A stretch of DNA of 64,000 bases from Ischnura elegans. Its lineage: Eukaryota > Arthropoda > Insecta > Odonata > Coenagrionidae. The first letter of the stretch is position 1. Each line of letters starts with the position of its first letter. Position numbers and translations under genes: made by a program. The DNA lies in NCBI RefSeq assembly GCF_921293095.1, contig NC_060250.1, positions 113,284,629 through 113,348,628 of the forward strand, given 5' to 3'. Shown here piece after piece: positions 35,943 to 48,075 of the stretch. The notes beneath the pieces were generated by a model that ran no database searches, was not told where the DNA came from, and worked only from the letters and a program-made list of their open reading frames with translations.

Positions 35943-36833
35943 AGTATCGGCGCAAAAAAGGCAGAACGCTGTCCTCAAAGCATTTGTACGAAATTCTGCC
36001 GCAGCTCCATAGGGTCGTGTAATATATCGCTTTACTCATTGTTAATTCGAATACAACAATGAACATAGGCGGATCTAAGGGGGGCACGAGGGCACGTGCC
36101 CCCCGACCCATAAAAATATGCAAGATTTTTAATATGGTCCAATTATCATTGCGTTCGTTTTGTATTACGAGGTATCCTTGTGTCCCCCCCCCCCCAGAGC
36201 AACATCCTGGATAGGGCCTTGCTTGTGCCCCTCCCCCAGAAAAAATCCTGAATCCGTCCCTGACAATGAATCATTAAACAGGGTTTAAATGTAAACGTTT
36301 AGCTTCTACGGTCAAAAGAGTGAAGAAGAACACGGGAATTTCCACTACCAAAATGGCGATTTTCGTCTTCTTGGTTTATTTTAAGAAAAAAGAACAACAT
36401 CAATATTTCCTTAGATGTAGTTTGGAAATATTTTATCCATATAGCATCTTCGATATTCATGAACTTTTATACACCTCTGAAATTGAAATCTATATTTCGG
36501 CAAATTAAAAAAAAATCAAATAATGGGTAAAATTTAATTTTATAAAGCTATTTGTAATGCGAAGATGCCGCACTCTCTATAGGAAATAATGCAGTGCACC
36601 AATAAAATATTTGGCCCGAGAGGAGTTCAAGAAGACGACCGTTTCCCCGTTAACATACCTTTTCGCGTATTCTTCTTCAGTCTTTCGAACGTGTTTAAAC
36701 AATGTTTAATGATTCAATGTTGTAGTCGAGTAAACAACGAGTCAAACGATATTTTACGCGACACTATGGAGCTTCCGCAGAATTTCATACAAATTCTTCA
36801 AGTTCCGCGTGCTACCCTTTTTTCGCCGATAGT
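35943..36833. mobile_element. Long-TIR non-autonomous element, copy 2, split by a nested MITE
   Basis: The ends TATCGGCGCAAAAAAGG (35945) and, inverted, TATCGGCGAAAAAAGG (36831) start arms of at least 118 bp. Both arms continue through TGAATCATTAAAC once the nested hAT MITE at 36064-36262 is removed. The interior matches copy 1 at 19299-19991. No transposase. Confidence 0.88.
36064..36262. mobile_element. hAT-like MITE (G/C-run family), copy 2, nested, perfect 8-bp target duplication
   Basis: Left end CATAGGCGGATCTAAGG and right end CCTGAATCCGTCCCTG are imperfect inverted repeats. ACAATGAA is duplicated exactly at 36056-36063 and 36263-36270. The internal stretch is shared, in opposite orientation, with 6497-6790. 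It interrupts the left arm of the long-TIR element, so it is the younger insertion. Confidence 0.92.
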
Positions 36834-39800
36834 AAGCTCCGAGGAAAAAGTGGCAAAACGAGGTAGCCTAATGGGTTCCATCCTTATAAGTATTTATATT
36901 TATGGATAATTATATTTATGTATTTATATTTAAGGATAATTGTTAATATTTTCTCTAGGTTAATCCTATCATCACGTTTTAAATCCTCCGTGGTTTCTTG
37001 GCTTTGCTTGAAATACACAGGCTACAGAGTTTATAATTGTTTAACTACTGAAAAATCTCACTCAGTAGATCCAAACGATACCTAGTCGGCCTTTCACCTG
37101 AACAAACGCAAATCGTGTCCTTCAGGACGGCCAGGAACGTAGCTAAATTAACAGCCCCTCGCGTGCTCAGAAAACGTGACTCGGGCGACTCATGAGACTT
37201 CTAGACGATCTATACTCCCGTAAAGAGACAATCTGATAGCCCGAGTTCAGTCTGATTGGACTCCGCGAGGATACTTATTCACAGTGTCACTAAAACCGAA
37301 CGTGAAATCGTGACATCCGAGCGGCCTTGGGCGCCATAGGAAGTTCTCGGGATAATAGACCTTGCCTGAATCCTCTTCTCCCGACAATTCTCCCTTGTGT
37401 CTGCTGCAGAGGATACTTTTCTTGTTGGGAACCTAGTCCTTAGAATCCTGACGAAAATTTTGGCTCGCGAAAATTTTCAAAATCAACATTCATCTATGAA
37501 TGGATGTCGATAAAGTCAAGATATCCTCATTAAACTGACTTGGAAATGAATGTAAAAGTATGTGTATGCATATGAAAAACGTGTCCGGGGTAGGAGGAGA
37601 GACGTCCAGAAAACGTTTAGAACGGTTTTTCACAAAATCATTAATATTTGCTGGAAACAGTAAGGGATAATAATAATGCTAGCCATTGCAGAAGCCTTGA
37701 ATCCAAAATATGGCTAAATATTTTACTTAATATTTTCTCAAATTTTCGCCAGAAAATAAGGCAAATCGGTGCGCAATACCGAGAGAACTTCACACAAGAA
37801 CCATTTACACTATCTTCGAACAAAATTCCAGAGAGAGCCTAGTAAAATCAATCAATAAAGAATGGATGGACTTCAGCAGAGAAAATGATAACTCTGAAGA
37901 TAAATGAAGGAGAAGAATGGAATATAGCAGAAACTAATCAAAATCAACTAGGAATCAAAAAATATTCAGCGATGGTTTACTTGAAGCAACTATTATTACA
38001 ATAAGAGACGGAAAAGGCATGGTCGGAGGCTACCGAAATTTGAATTTCGCGGATTACCAAGAGAAGATTATTGATTAGATAGGCAACGAAGTAATTCCGA
38101 GGGAAATTAAGAAGAAAAAATAGTGTAGAGAGTTAGAGAGTAGGAAAATGGAGTACGTCAGAAGCAGTACGTAACGGGGCCGAGTTAAGTCCTTCACAGT
38201 AAGTTTTTTAAATAGAAATTTCGCATTACTGGTTCCAAAATTGGTTATATTTGTCATTTCCTGGATGGAGGGCTCATTGTTAATGAGGTTTAAATTAAAT
38301 TAAATTTTTTTTAAATTTAAATTTTTTAAAATTAAATTTAAATTAAAAGTTTTCATTATTGAATTTCACGCTGATAATATCACGACGTCGCAAAACCACA
38401 TTCAATAAAGATAAAAAACCCATGGAAAAAATTAAGTTGAAATTCCTTCAAACTGTCCTGCTATACTATTGGTGGATTCTGTGCTTAGTAGCAAATTCCT
38501 GAATACTATAGGGAAGAGTACAGAGTAAAAAAGGGGGAGGAACGCCAAGAATGAAATTCCCTGAAGGAAAAAATGCCACGGGAGATAATGGAGGGGAGTG
38601 GAGTTCATAGAAATTAAAAGATTTGGAACGAATAGAGCAATACGGTTTCAGATACGAGAATTTGCCTTCAGAAGATGATGAAATGCCAAATCGCAGGCCT
38701 GTGAACCCTAGATTTAAAGCAATTAACTTCCCGTTTTGCCGGCGCCGATTTCATCCAGGCAGAAAATAGCTTCTCTATCGAGAGCGATCTCTCAATTAAC
38801 GATTCGCCTCCATTTAATTCCGCGAATAATTTCGACTCTGGCACACATCCAGCTTGGCATTTAGACTAAGAAAAAATCAACTCGTGTTAAACTCTGTCGA
38901 CCTTGGGATAAACGGAGGAAAATAAGAATACACACGAGGGTTATATAAAGGTTTTATCGTGAACTGAAGTGATGGAACTATGGAAATAAGCTAGAGCACT
39001 TCGGAACAAAGCACTCCATTTACAAATTACACAGTTCAAAGCAGCATTCAAATGAAGGAAACATTCAATCAGGTTATTCATTCTGCAAGAGTAAGTTATC
39101 AAATAATAGGGGGAAAAAATTATCAAATAATAGAGGAGAAAAAAACCCTCGTAAATTTAAATGGGAAATGAATCTGAAATACTAATAAATAAGCGTAAAT
39201 TACTATGATTCGCATTAGAGTAGTTTTTGCACTTCCTTCGCCTATCTATTTTTTCGTATTTTTTTTGCATCGGCCTAATAGAGACCAAAAGTAAATGAAG
39301 TATAAATAGCAATTTGCAATTTGCTCGATATCTGAGTTCGAGGCACCGGTATCACTTTGAAAATAAGGGTAAATAGCGCTCACATGATTAGAACATTTAG
39401 AGGTTTACGAAGTTGTACTGAGGAAGGAATTAAATGTTTTTCGCGAGATTTTTTTTAACTTTATCTATTTCTTTTCATCTTTTTAGATAGTGGGACTTTC
39501 CGCGCCATAGTTGTTGAAAAATGCATGGAAAAATTCAAAATCCTAGTGGACCTTGTTAATTTTTTTTTCAATTCGAAAGAAAAATCTAAATGTATTGCTG
39601 TAATATGGAGATCGTGATTAAGAGAGATGTGCCGAGGAAAAATGTTATTTGCGTTAATGTGAATCATGGATTAAGATGCATGCTGTATAGCCAAATGTCA
39701 CGTTATTAACATCGGGGAATATACAATGTAGAAGCAAAAGATCTTAGAGAAGTTGATATTTCATTTATATACTTATATGTACGCATAATTATATTTATTT

Positions 39801-40194
39801 TGAATATCGCAGTCGAAGTGTAAACTCCTTAAGAGACTGCATGACGTAAGCTCAACCGGCCTCTTACAGAGACATAACTAATTTAAAATTTGATGCTATC
39901 ATCTTGATAATAATTATGGTACATAAAGTGGACCAAGTCAACATCTACTAGTCCTTTAAATTTGAAACTTATAACTCTTATATTTTCTCATATGTGCAAT
40001 TTAAACAGATGAGCATTAAAGAAAAAAATGACACAGGCTAACTTTGTTTGCCCTATACATTTCCAGTTGATTTTAACCTCGTTTTAAATGAGTAATAAGT
40101 CAAGAAAAAGAAAAAAATACGTCCCGTCGAAAGGGAGTGACTCTTCTTTAATCCTGCATGAAGTGAATGGTTCATTGAGATGACTTGAGCTATT
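36834..40194. other. Intergenic; small low-complexity repeats, one GC-richer patch
   Basis: A ~28-bp AT-rich unit with TTTATATTTAWGGATAATT is repeated twice at 36889-36945. Self-complementary AAATTT-rich sequence is at 38287-38345. A GC-richer patch is at about 38735-38850. No gene recognised. Confidence 0.4.
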
Positions 40195-40560
40195 TGATTA
40201 CAAGCGTCGATGGAATCCACTAAGGCGAGTCCACCTATGCCGTCAAAGACGCGATGTATCGATGCTAATGAGCTCCAGCATCTGATCTCTCCTCTAATCA
40301 CGCCGAGGGAGATCATCGCCGTCTCGCACACAGCTGTGCCACCTCTAATTACGCCTTTCCCCACCGCGAGGAGAAGGGCGTCCGTCTCCCTTCCACGTCT
40401 TGTTTGAACGGTCCGCTTGCTTATATACATACACGGGGAACGGTCGAGTCGCCGCCCGCCCAACTCCAAAGGAGGAACACGCGGTCGGGACGGATCGTGG
40501 GGAGGAGAGATAATGAGAGGTAGGAAGAGACGCTGAACTCGGAGTGAGCAGACGGCTGGT
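40195..40560. promoter_or_regulatory. GC-richer island with repeated TAAT-core motif (candidate regulatory)
   Basis: CCTCTAATCACGCC (40291) and CCTCTAATTACGCC (40342) are near-identical 14-mers 51 bp apart, and GCTAATGAG lies just upstream (about 40264). TAAT cores are typical of homeodomain binding sites. A 186-codon - strand open frame (40053-40613) crosses the island but has no recognisable domain and runs into AT-rich DNA at both ends. A regulatory role is inferred only. Confidence 0.3.
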
Positions 40561-40659
40561 GAGTCATGAGTCACTCCACCCATCATAATCTTCCCACTTT
40601 CAAAATCACGCACGTACAGACAAGTCTGGTGCGCTTAAAGGATTTGATCTTTGGTTAAG

Positions 40660-40757
40660 CCTGAATCATGAATGGATTTATGGGGGGGATGACGGGGGTT
40701 ATGACACCTCCCCCCCAAATTTTATCAAACATTTTTTTTTGTATTAGTTAAACAGGT
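40660..40757. repeat. Degenerate interspersed repeat, copy 1
   Basis: G-run and C-run flank a TGAC/TTATGAC core, followed by CAAATTTTATCAAACATTTT and GTATTAGTT. The segment aligns with the first 80 bp of 41113-41395. Probably a truncated MITE. Confidence 0.55.
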
Positions 40758-41112
40758 CTCCCGGCGTTGCTCAGGAAGAGTACCTAGAGAAAAGGGGAAG
40801 GAGGATCCATTAATTACGTGAGGCGTTTAGGGGGAGGGAGGGTAAAGCCGATTCTCACCAAATCTCACGCGGGATTTCAAGTACCACTTAGTTCCACCGT
40901 AGTAGCACCACCAAGTTCAAGTACCTGGCAAGTACCACGTAATTCTTTTCCTCAAGAAACAGTGTAAAATTGCGATCTTATCAATGGTAAATACTAGTCT
41001 TATCTGATTTTAAATAAAAATAATTAAACAAATAGTTTTATTTTTAATTTAGCGCAATGAAGCATATATCAACGTATTTACATTGAAAATACCCAATGAA
41101 ACAGGCCAATTC

Positions 41113-41395
41113 TGAATAAGGGGTGGATTGGCGAGGTTCACCGGGGTCATGAACCCTACCCCAAAATTTTATCATATATTTTTAAAATTTTCATTAGTTT
41201 AATAGTTTTAGTATCCTTAAATGCCTAAAATTGTCCAATTTCATCTGTTTTAAAGAATAAAAAATGAAATTTTGTTTTCCAAAATGCGTAAAAATGGGCA
41301 TTTAAAAAAATCGCTTTTCCATGGCCACTCTCCAGGAGGGTATTCCGTATTCCCCGGACCCAGATCATGACCCGCCCCAAAACTTCCATAAACAT
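41113..41395. repeat. Degenerate interspersed repeat, copy 2 (possible MITE)
   Basis: Begins near AGGGGTGGATTGG, continues through CGGGGTCATGAACCCTACCC and AAAATTTTATCATATATTTT, and ends near CATGACCCGCCCC. The C/G runs and ends resemble the hAT-like elements here, but no target duplication is seen. Confidence 0.5.
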
Positions 41396-41820
41396 AATAG
41401 AAGCATACATGGAGACTGACATTTAGTAACGCGGAAATTCTGTACGATGAAAACCTTCAAACAGAATTAGATAAACAAAATCTTTCATTCAAAACATCCT
41501 GGCAGAATGCTATTCACAGTTAGAGCATCTATTTTTTTCTAATTTTAAGTTATCATACTTTTATGTTCTTATTTATTATTATTAACACGACTAGCATCTG
41601 AATGGTGTCTGATATGATGGAGTGACCCAAGTGACAAAATATTTACGAAAAGCAAAAATTGATTTTCAAATCAACTTAGCCTGTCATGGTGAATACGTTG
41701 GTTGTCAATATGAATGAGATGACATCACTCAACAATTTTACCAGTTTTTTGTCCATATAATTTCATAAAAAATTATATCAATAAACATAAAGCTATCATT
41801 TGCATAAATTTATAAAGTAA

Positions 41821-41880
41821 GGTCGTATCATTGATTATTTATGGATATAGAAGGTCATGTTAGAACACTATTATGCACGC
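41821..41880 (+). repeat. Direct repeat copy 1 (partner 42301-42360)
   Basis: About 60 bp from GGTCGTATCATTGATTATTT to TTATGCACGC recurs exactly 480 bp downstream at about 75-80 percent identity. Confidence 0.65.
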
Positions 41881-42184
41881 CTGTGCATTCTTCATTTCTG
41901 ACCAGTCATCATCATTGTTTAACTTTCCTAAGATTTGTTTGACCACTCCATTCAGATTCCTTAAATTCCTGAGAAAATAATGAACAGATGATGAGTTAAA
42001 AATGCAAATTTGAGTCGCAGAAAAATGCTGAAAACATTCTACTTTAAATGTCCTGAAAATTTCATGATAACAGCATAAGTTTTCAGTGAGTAATTCATAA
42101 ACAGCCACCATAAAGACCAATCGAGCAGGAGTAAGGCGTCCTCATTCTTCATTTTAAAAATAGTTTAAAATTAAGAACCGCATG

Positions 42185-42362
42185 CGACTTCGTTGGAGGT
42201 GGGGTAAAGTCCTCGCCTGCCAAACAAGAGGTCTCGGGTTCGAGTCCCGCCTGGGTAGGTTGCCTGGTCAGGGCACGGTTGTTATAAATTCATAACGAAC
42301 GGTCATATAATTGATTGTTTATTGATACAAGGTCGTGTAGGAACACCAGTATGCACGCCCAT
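42185..42362 (+). repeat. tRNA-Gly-like SINE (family 2) with direct repeat copy 2
   Basis: The head (42185-42262) contains GGGGTAAAGTCCTCGCCTGCC, like the D arm to anticodon of tRNA-Gly(GCC), and the B box GGTTCGAGTCC. The 3' part lacks a normal acceptor pairing, and related sequence at 48076 shows it is a SINE family. The 60-bp direct repeat (42301-42360) follows and may be part of the body. Confidence 0.7.
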
Positions 42363-42830
42363 ATCTAGGGCGTACATGCGTAATTGTTACTTTGTTGAAC
42401 AGCCCGTTGTAAAATGGCAAATATGTGCTGTATTCGGAGGTATGGAAATAGATAAAAAGAAATCTTTACATTTTCCTAGCATTACCGACACAGAAGGCGG
42501 AGTTTGTTTAGGAATACTCAGGGGTAAATCGTTTGGCACGCAATCCTCCCATTCCCCTTCGAGCCCCATCTCTGGTACGGCAGAAACGATCGACACACCA
42601 CCTATCGGGACAGACGGGAGTGGATTGGCGCAAGGAGTGATACAAGCCGAGATACAGAATCTTGCTTGTCGGTCGCGTGCAACAGGTCGCATTCGTGGGG
42701 GGCGTGGCACACCGGCTACACGAGACCGGCTTGTCCCGATGAAAAAAACAAAAAAACAACAACAGAGGAATTCCTTCGTGAAAACCACGAGATTTATCAC
42801 TGATTGAATCGAGAACTGCAGCCATAGAAG
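42363..42830 (+). other. Unassigned open frame in GC-richer sequence
   Basis: A frame of 161 codons (42322-42807, + strand) starts inside the SINE tail and ends with a basic, Gln/Lys-rich stretch after RIRGGRGTPATRDR. The - strand has a 137-codon frame over the same bases. I recognise no domain, and no splice sites convince me. It could be an old transposon scrap or noncoding. Confidence 0.2.
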
Positions 42831-43425
42831 ATTGTCCCGTGCACTGAGAGAAAAGATTGAAGTAACCTGGAGTTGGTTTCCGTAACCTTTTGTTGGCTGC
42901 TGGGGCGCGAACGAATTTTTTGGCGAAGGTACTACGATAAATACTATCTTCCCCTACTACCCGATTCCTACACCAATCAGTTCTTACAAAAGTTCACTTT
43001 CTTGTTGGTTGAAAATAGCCATTTTGAATATTATAATCATTTAGATGCTCCTACAACAAATACTGGCTTTGATAAACATTAAAATATTGTAGGAATAAAT
43101 ACTAGCAATTTTATGGAAAATTGCAAGTGTTTATTTCAACATGGAAAAATTCCTCTCCATCAGGCTTAGTTCTCCTGTTTTTTTAATAGTATTATAGAAT
43201 ACAGTTGCAGATTCGTATTTCAGCATTCGCAATTCCTTTCATTCAATAGGCGGACACATAGCAAAAATGAATTTTGAAGAAAAAAAAGCTCAAATTTAGC
43301 CCATCATTCGTAAATTGAAATAAAACGACGAAAGTCACCGGTTAATTGATGAATGTGTGAGGTGATTGATACACGGAAGATGGGGTACGCAACATCAAAA
43401 ATCGTATTCACAGGAAAAGACACTC
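42831..43425. other. Intergenic, nothing recognised
   Basis: AT-rich, no supported feature. Confidence 0.45.
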
Positions 43426-43429
43426 TTAA

Positions 43430-43943
43430 CCCATTAGTTAATAGCGTCCGATGTATCGGACACTCATATTTAATTTTTTTCTGAGCTACCATTGACTTGC
43501 GCTACATTTTGATACTATATTACGTTTAAATGGATGTCTGTCTTCACCGCCCTGCTAATATTTTAGTTGGTTCCCTGAATTTATCGACTTGAGAAGCATT
43601 TATGTGCGACATGGCATTGAAAGCATTTTCAGTCACTCGCACGGGTAAGTAAATTATTTTTTACTGTAGTATTTTGCTCAATATGTTGATAACTTTAATC
43701 TCATTTTTCTTCTAAATGTGATCTTTTTATTTTCTATATTATTAAGTTTTTCTATACTATTTTGAATAAGTAATCAACACTGTAAAATGACCGTCCGATA
43801 TATCGGACTTATTAATCGGATATTATTAAACTTTTGATTGTAAAAATTTAAAAATTGCAGAAATAAGTTAAAATGAACCTTCTTAGCCACAATAATTACT
43901 TTCTAAATGAACATTTCACAAAAAAACTTTATGCACTAATGGG
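43430..43943. mobile_element. piggyBac-type non-autonomous element (TTAA MITE)
   Basis: TTAA at 43426-43429 and 43944-43947 flanks ends CCCATTAGT and ACTAATGGG, which are perfect 9-bp inverted repeats. GTCCGATGTATCGGAC (43446-43461) lies 16 bp inside the left end, and the perfect palindrome GTCCGATATATCGGAC (43793-43808) lies 135 bp inside the right end. No transposase is encoded in its 514 bp. The CCC tips and TTAA duplication fit piggyBac. The tips and palindromes differ in sequence from 3138-6052 but match it in arrangement. Confidence 0.88.
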
Positions 43944-43947
43944 TTAA

Positions 43948-45689
43948 ACCATTTCCCACGAAGAAAGCCATTTCCCATAAAAACGCACCCAATCGAGTCA
44001 CGTGGATCTAAATTACTGATTGACTTGAGGACCACACCCAGATGTGATTTCCATTTATTATAAAAGAACAAGGGTCGCAATCGATACAACTCGCTTATGA
44101 TGAAGACAACATCGATGAAGACCGAAAGTGAAAATATAGTCTAGTAAAGTAAAATTTCAGATATCGATTAGTATTCGATTCCTGACTTTAGTTTTGAGGA
44201 TGGATTTAAGAAAAGTCACTCGCTCACTCTTAACAGTGTGGTACCTATTCATAATGCAACTTACCAAGCACTGAAATGTTCTTCCTTCCTGACTTCGAAG
44301 CTTCTTCCTATCTGCCCCACGTAAGAAAGAACATTTAAGTGCTTAAAAAACGAAGATGATAAAAGTAATTTTACTAAACACTTAATATGCAACTTCCACA
44401 GGCATACTGCCACTTAAAATGAATATTTTCAGATTATGCAACGACCGATGTAAATTAGACTCCAGGGAGCAGTTGGAAATTTTAAAAAACATTGAAAGTC
44501 AGGACAGCACTCTGATAAACGAATATCTTCACCCATCCTTTTCTCCTATTCTGGCGTCCGCTTTAAAATTTAACTCTTCCTCCGTCAGGTAACTAGGTGA
44601 CAATAATAAGATAAATACATCATTCACGCCTGAAGGTGATGATTACTCATCGAAACCAGGGTCGCGTTATGTAAAAAAACTAGTAGTAAAAGTGAGATAT
44701 CCAAGAAACCTGATGATTTTAAGGTTCACTAACTTGTCCTTCCTATTCCAAATAATATAAAATAAAATTCTAGTCTTGGTTTTTAATACTGCACGTATAA
44801 CTATTTATATTTACCACGAACTTTACGTGAATATTTCGCTTCTTCAGAAACAATGCTCTAAAACGCCCAGGAAATCATATCACGACTCAGTTCCCTTAAA
44901 AAAAAAAAAAAACAAATGTAAGTAAATAAAAAGATTAAATTGAGAAAAAGTAATGAATTATATAAATAATGGAATATGGAGCACCTATCAAAATTATAGC
45001 TATTTAAGGCCCTATCGGAAGCACAAGAAATAGAATACTCAGTAAACTCATGCGGGATAAGTAATGACTCAAGTACTTGTTTCCATTCTCAGAAGACTGC
45101 TTATGCGATAACAGACACTTCTGAGACCTCAAGAAGTTTGAAACAGCTGAAAAACACGAAGGCTGATTCACCCTCTCTCTAGTTCTCGATAAGCCGTCTA
45201 ATAATGTCTGCAGTTTGCTGATGAACCCATTCCAGGCAATGCAACTTCGCAGAAAATAATCTCTCTAAACTAAATTTTCAGGAGTTCTGATTTAATAAAT
45301 AATCAGTTCATACGAGAAATCATTGCTTATCTGACCCACTTTCTCACCATTTATTTCAAAGGATTAGTCAATCAAGAGCAATGATTTTTGTTTTAAGCTA
45401 TTATTTTAAGTATTTAATCGGCGATATTTACAACTACCGTATTTAACTAATAGAAATAATTAATTTGTATATTAAATTGCTAAAAATTGTCAACGAAACG
45501 CTAAAATTAAATTTGAGCATTAGCAAACTACTTTGTGTTGGCGGAAAATGGTGACGAAATTGGCACAAAAGATTCTCCCAACACACTGAATTCGCAACAT
45601 TAGAGTAAGTTAATAATAGGGACGTGCATTAAAATAAAAATAAAGAGGTAGAGAAAAGAGGAATTCTTCGATTACCCAATGCAGAGACC
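43948..45689. other. Intergenic; one dispersed stem-loop motif
   Basis: At 44629-44667 CCTGAAGGTGATGATTACTC followed by ATCGAAACCAGGGTCGCG contains a GATG/CATC stem before GAAACC. Similar GAAACC-GGGTCG motifs are at 21662 and 29858. Otherwise nothing recognised. Confidence 0.4.
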
Positions 45690-45849
45690 ATCTTCGCATA
45701 TATACCTACTACTTTAACACACAGGATCTGTGGCAGTTTTTTAAAAAAAATGCTCTACGAAAGGAACATTGTAAATTCACCGAACGTGAACAAATATAGA
45801 ACACGCATAAGCCGTATTCTCTCCTGCCAAGACAGCTAGACATGTTCCA
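45690..45849 (+). repeat. Direct repeat copy 1 (partner 46919-47050)
   Basis: It shares TCTTCGCATAYATACC, CTACGAAAGGAACATTGTAA, GTGAACAAATATAGAACACG and TCTCCTGCCAAGAC with the second copy 1.23 kb downstream. It holds about 30 extra bases after AACACA. The family is unknown. Confidence 0.8.
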
Positions 45850-46918
45850 GAAGAGCCGACGAGAATGGTGAGGAGGATGGGAAGCATTGTCAGAAGTCAA
45901 GGAGGGAGGGCGGGGAAGGAGATTTATGGGGAGGGGGAGGAATAGGGCGAGGTGGAACGACACAGAAATGCGGTGTACTTTGATAAGCGAGGGTACACAG
46001 CCAAGAATAAGTGCTTTAAGTTGGTCATCTCCCCGGCGAACTACGAATTTATTTCAGCGAAGTTCAATTAATTTATTTCATTCTGAAAATCATTGATTTA
46101 CGGCCAAATGAATGTTCAAATAGAAGCATGTTCATTCTTATTTAGAGAAAAAGAATAAGAAGCAATTTTGACATGGCGATATTGAAATAATATTAGCGTA
46201 AGTCCATAAAATAGGCCGTTAAGGAGGAAAGTATTGCAATGAACGTAATTACCGTATATTTTAATGTAAACCTGACACCTTCCGTTTGTTTTGCACGGAT
46301 GCCTCGAACGTCGGTGCAACTATTAAATAAGATATATGGTAATCAAGAGCTTTCCTAGTTCTAAGCATATGTACTCTTCCTTTTGATAACAGAAGGGAGC
46401 ATTAAATGAGGAAGTAATCGTAAATTTAAGATAGTTAAGAGAAAGATAACCTTTAACATCACCTTAAAAAAGACTTCCACTAGTCAACTTGTTACGTGAA
46501 TAGAAATTCTTAGAGGTTTGGAGGTCTATATTAGTACTAGATTAAGGGAAATTAATACAGATTCACGGCAGAGTTATGGCACCGACCCATAAAACAGGTC
46601 TCGCTTGTAATAATTCGAAATCCCTCTTTTAATTAAGACATTTGAAACATATATTAATTGACATATATCTATTATTTTTGTTGACTAAATGAAAGCATCC
46701 ATAAAAAGTAAACAATAGGCAGCAAAAATGATCTTTCTCGATTCCTGTTGCTAGAAGTTTTCCTTATAGTTCACAATCTTCATAATGTATTGTAAAACGT
46801 TTGTCTATCCCAGTAGGGAGGACATTTCCCTTAGAATTAAAATGATTTGAGGAAATACTGTTGGTTTAAAATATTATTTCAGTGAATGAAGTAGAAAAAT
46901 TACGACCATCAGCGCGAC
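45850..46918. other. Sequence between direct repeats, nothing recognised
   Basis: GC-richer at first (45850-46030), then AT-rich. No transposon coding or LTR signals such as TG...CA ends are evident. Confidence 0.4.
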
Positions 46919-47050
46919 TATCTTCGCATACATACCAACTACTTTACGACACATACCTACGAAAGGAACATTGTAAATCGACCGACCGTGAACAAATATA
47001 GAACACGTATAAGCCGTGTCCTCTCCTGCCAAGACCGCTAGACATGTTCA
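46919..47050 (+). repeat. Direct repeat copy 2 (partner 45690-45849)
   Basis: Same orientation and high similarity to copy 1, ending at GCTAGACATGTTC. Confidence 0.8.
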
Positions 47051-48075
47051 ATTTTTAAAATGAGGTGGCTTTAAAATTTAAAGCTTGAAAATTTCCTAGC
47101 TTATCAGTAATTTTAAACATAATTTTAGGAAATTTTATGGTGAAAATTCAAGAATTATTCCCGGATTTATTTATTTTGTTATCACGTATTGCGACAAGTA
47201 GGCTATCACATTGTGGTAGCATGATATTTAAAGTAAATGAGGGAAAAGCCTACCTACTTGAGATCAAAGTAAAGGAATAGAAAATTCATCTAAAGGATAC
47301 AAAAAATACATTAATTCGAATACCTTAGAACTAACAACTGAAATTTAAACCAAATAACCCTATTTCCAACTCTTAAATAATACATCATAATGGCATCAAC
47401 CAAGGATCGAGAAACAATTACTCTTCAAAATTTTAATATTTGCGGAGAATATCTTAAAACATTTCTTCAGGTAGGTCATTCCACTCCTTTATTCCTCTAT
47501 GCAGGAGGGATTTTTTTCTTCAAAATGCCCCTTTTCTGCATCTTGAACTTAATTTTGAATATGTGATCGTTCCTTCCTATGTTTTAAGGCTTACGAGGGT
47601 TTGTGGGAAACCCTGACGCAGGTAGGTCCGAGGACGATCGCTACCAAGGTGAGAATTCTAGTAATGGAAAAAGGTACCTACTAGATTGAAAGCTCGTCAT
47701 AATGCCTATTTCCGTATTCTCTCCCGCAGCGTGCTGAAGGATATGCGACGATCAGACGGAAGAAAAGCAGGCCCCACCCTTAGCAGACGACCCCACTTGT
47801 GATGCAACGCCAGGGAAGGAGAGTGGATAATAACAGGGGCTAGAAAAGGGCTGGGAATAAGAGAGAGAACTGATAAAATTATGCAGTCAAAAAAGGGAAA
47901 AGAAACGCGTGGGTCTCCTCATTAAGGGCCCGTTATGTTGTACCTCATGTTGAAGTTGTTCCCACCCTCTTTACATGTTTTCCTCACCTGGACGGTGTTA
48001 CGTAATCCACGATAATGTGTAATTTCAATAACACAACAGATGATGATTAATCCCCTTAATATAATATTAATTGCC
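47051..48075. other. Intergenic, nothing recognised
   Basis: No supported feature. Confidence 0.45.

Noticed and set aside
40053..40613. 186-codon - strand open frame
   Set aside because: Residue content follows base composition, it crosses into AT-rich sequence at both ends, and a + strand frame overlaps it. More likely a noncoding island.
44629..44667. Hammerhead ribozyme, as carried by some Penelope-like elements
   Set aside because: CTGAAGG...CGAAACC is reminiscent, but the conserved CTGANGA core has G in place of the last A, and the stem next to GAA does not close properly. The hairpin at 27665-27772 lacks CTGANGA altogether.
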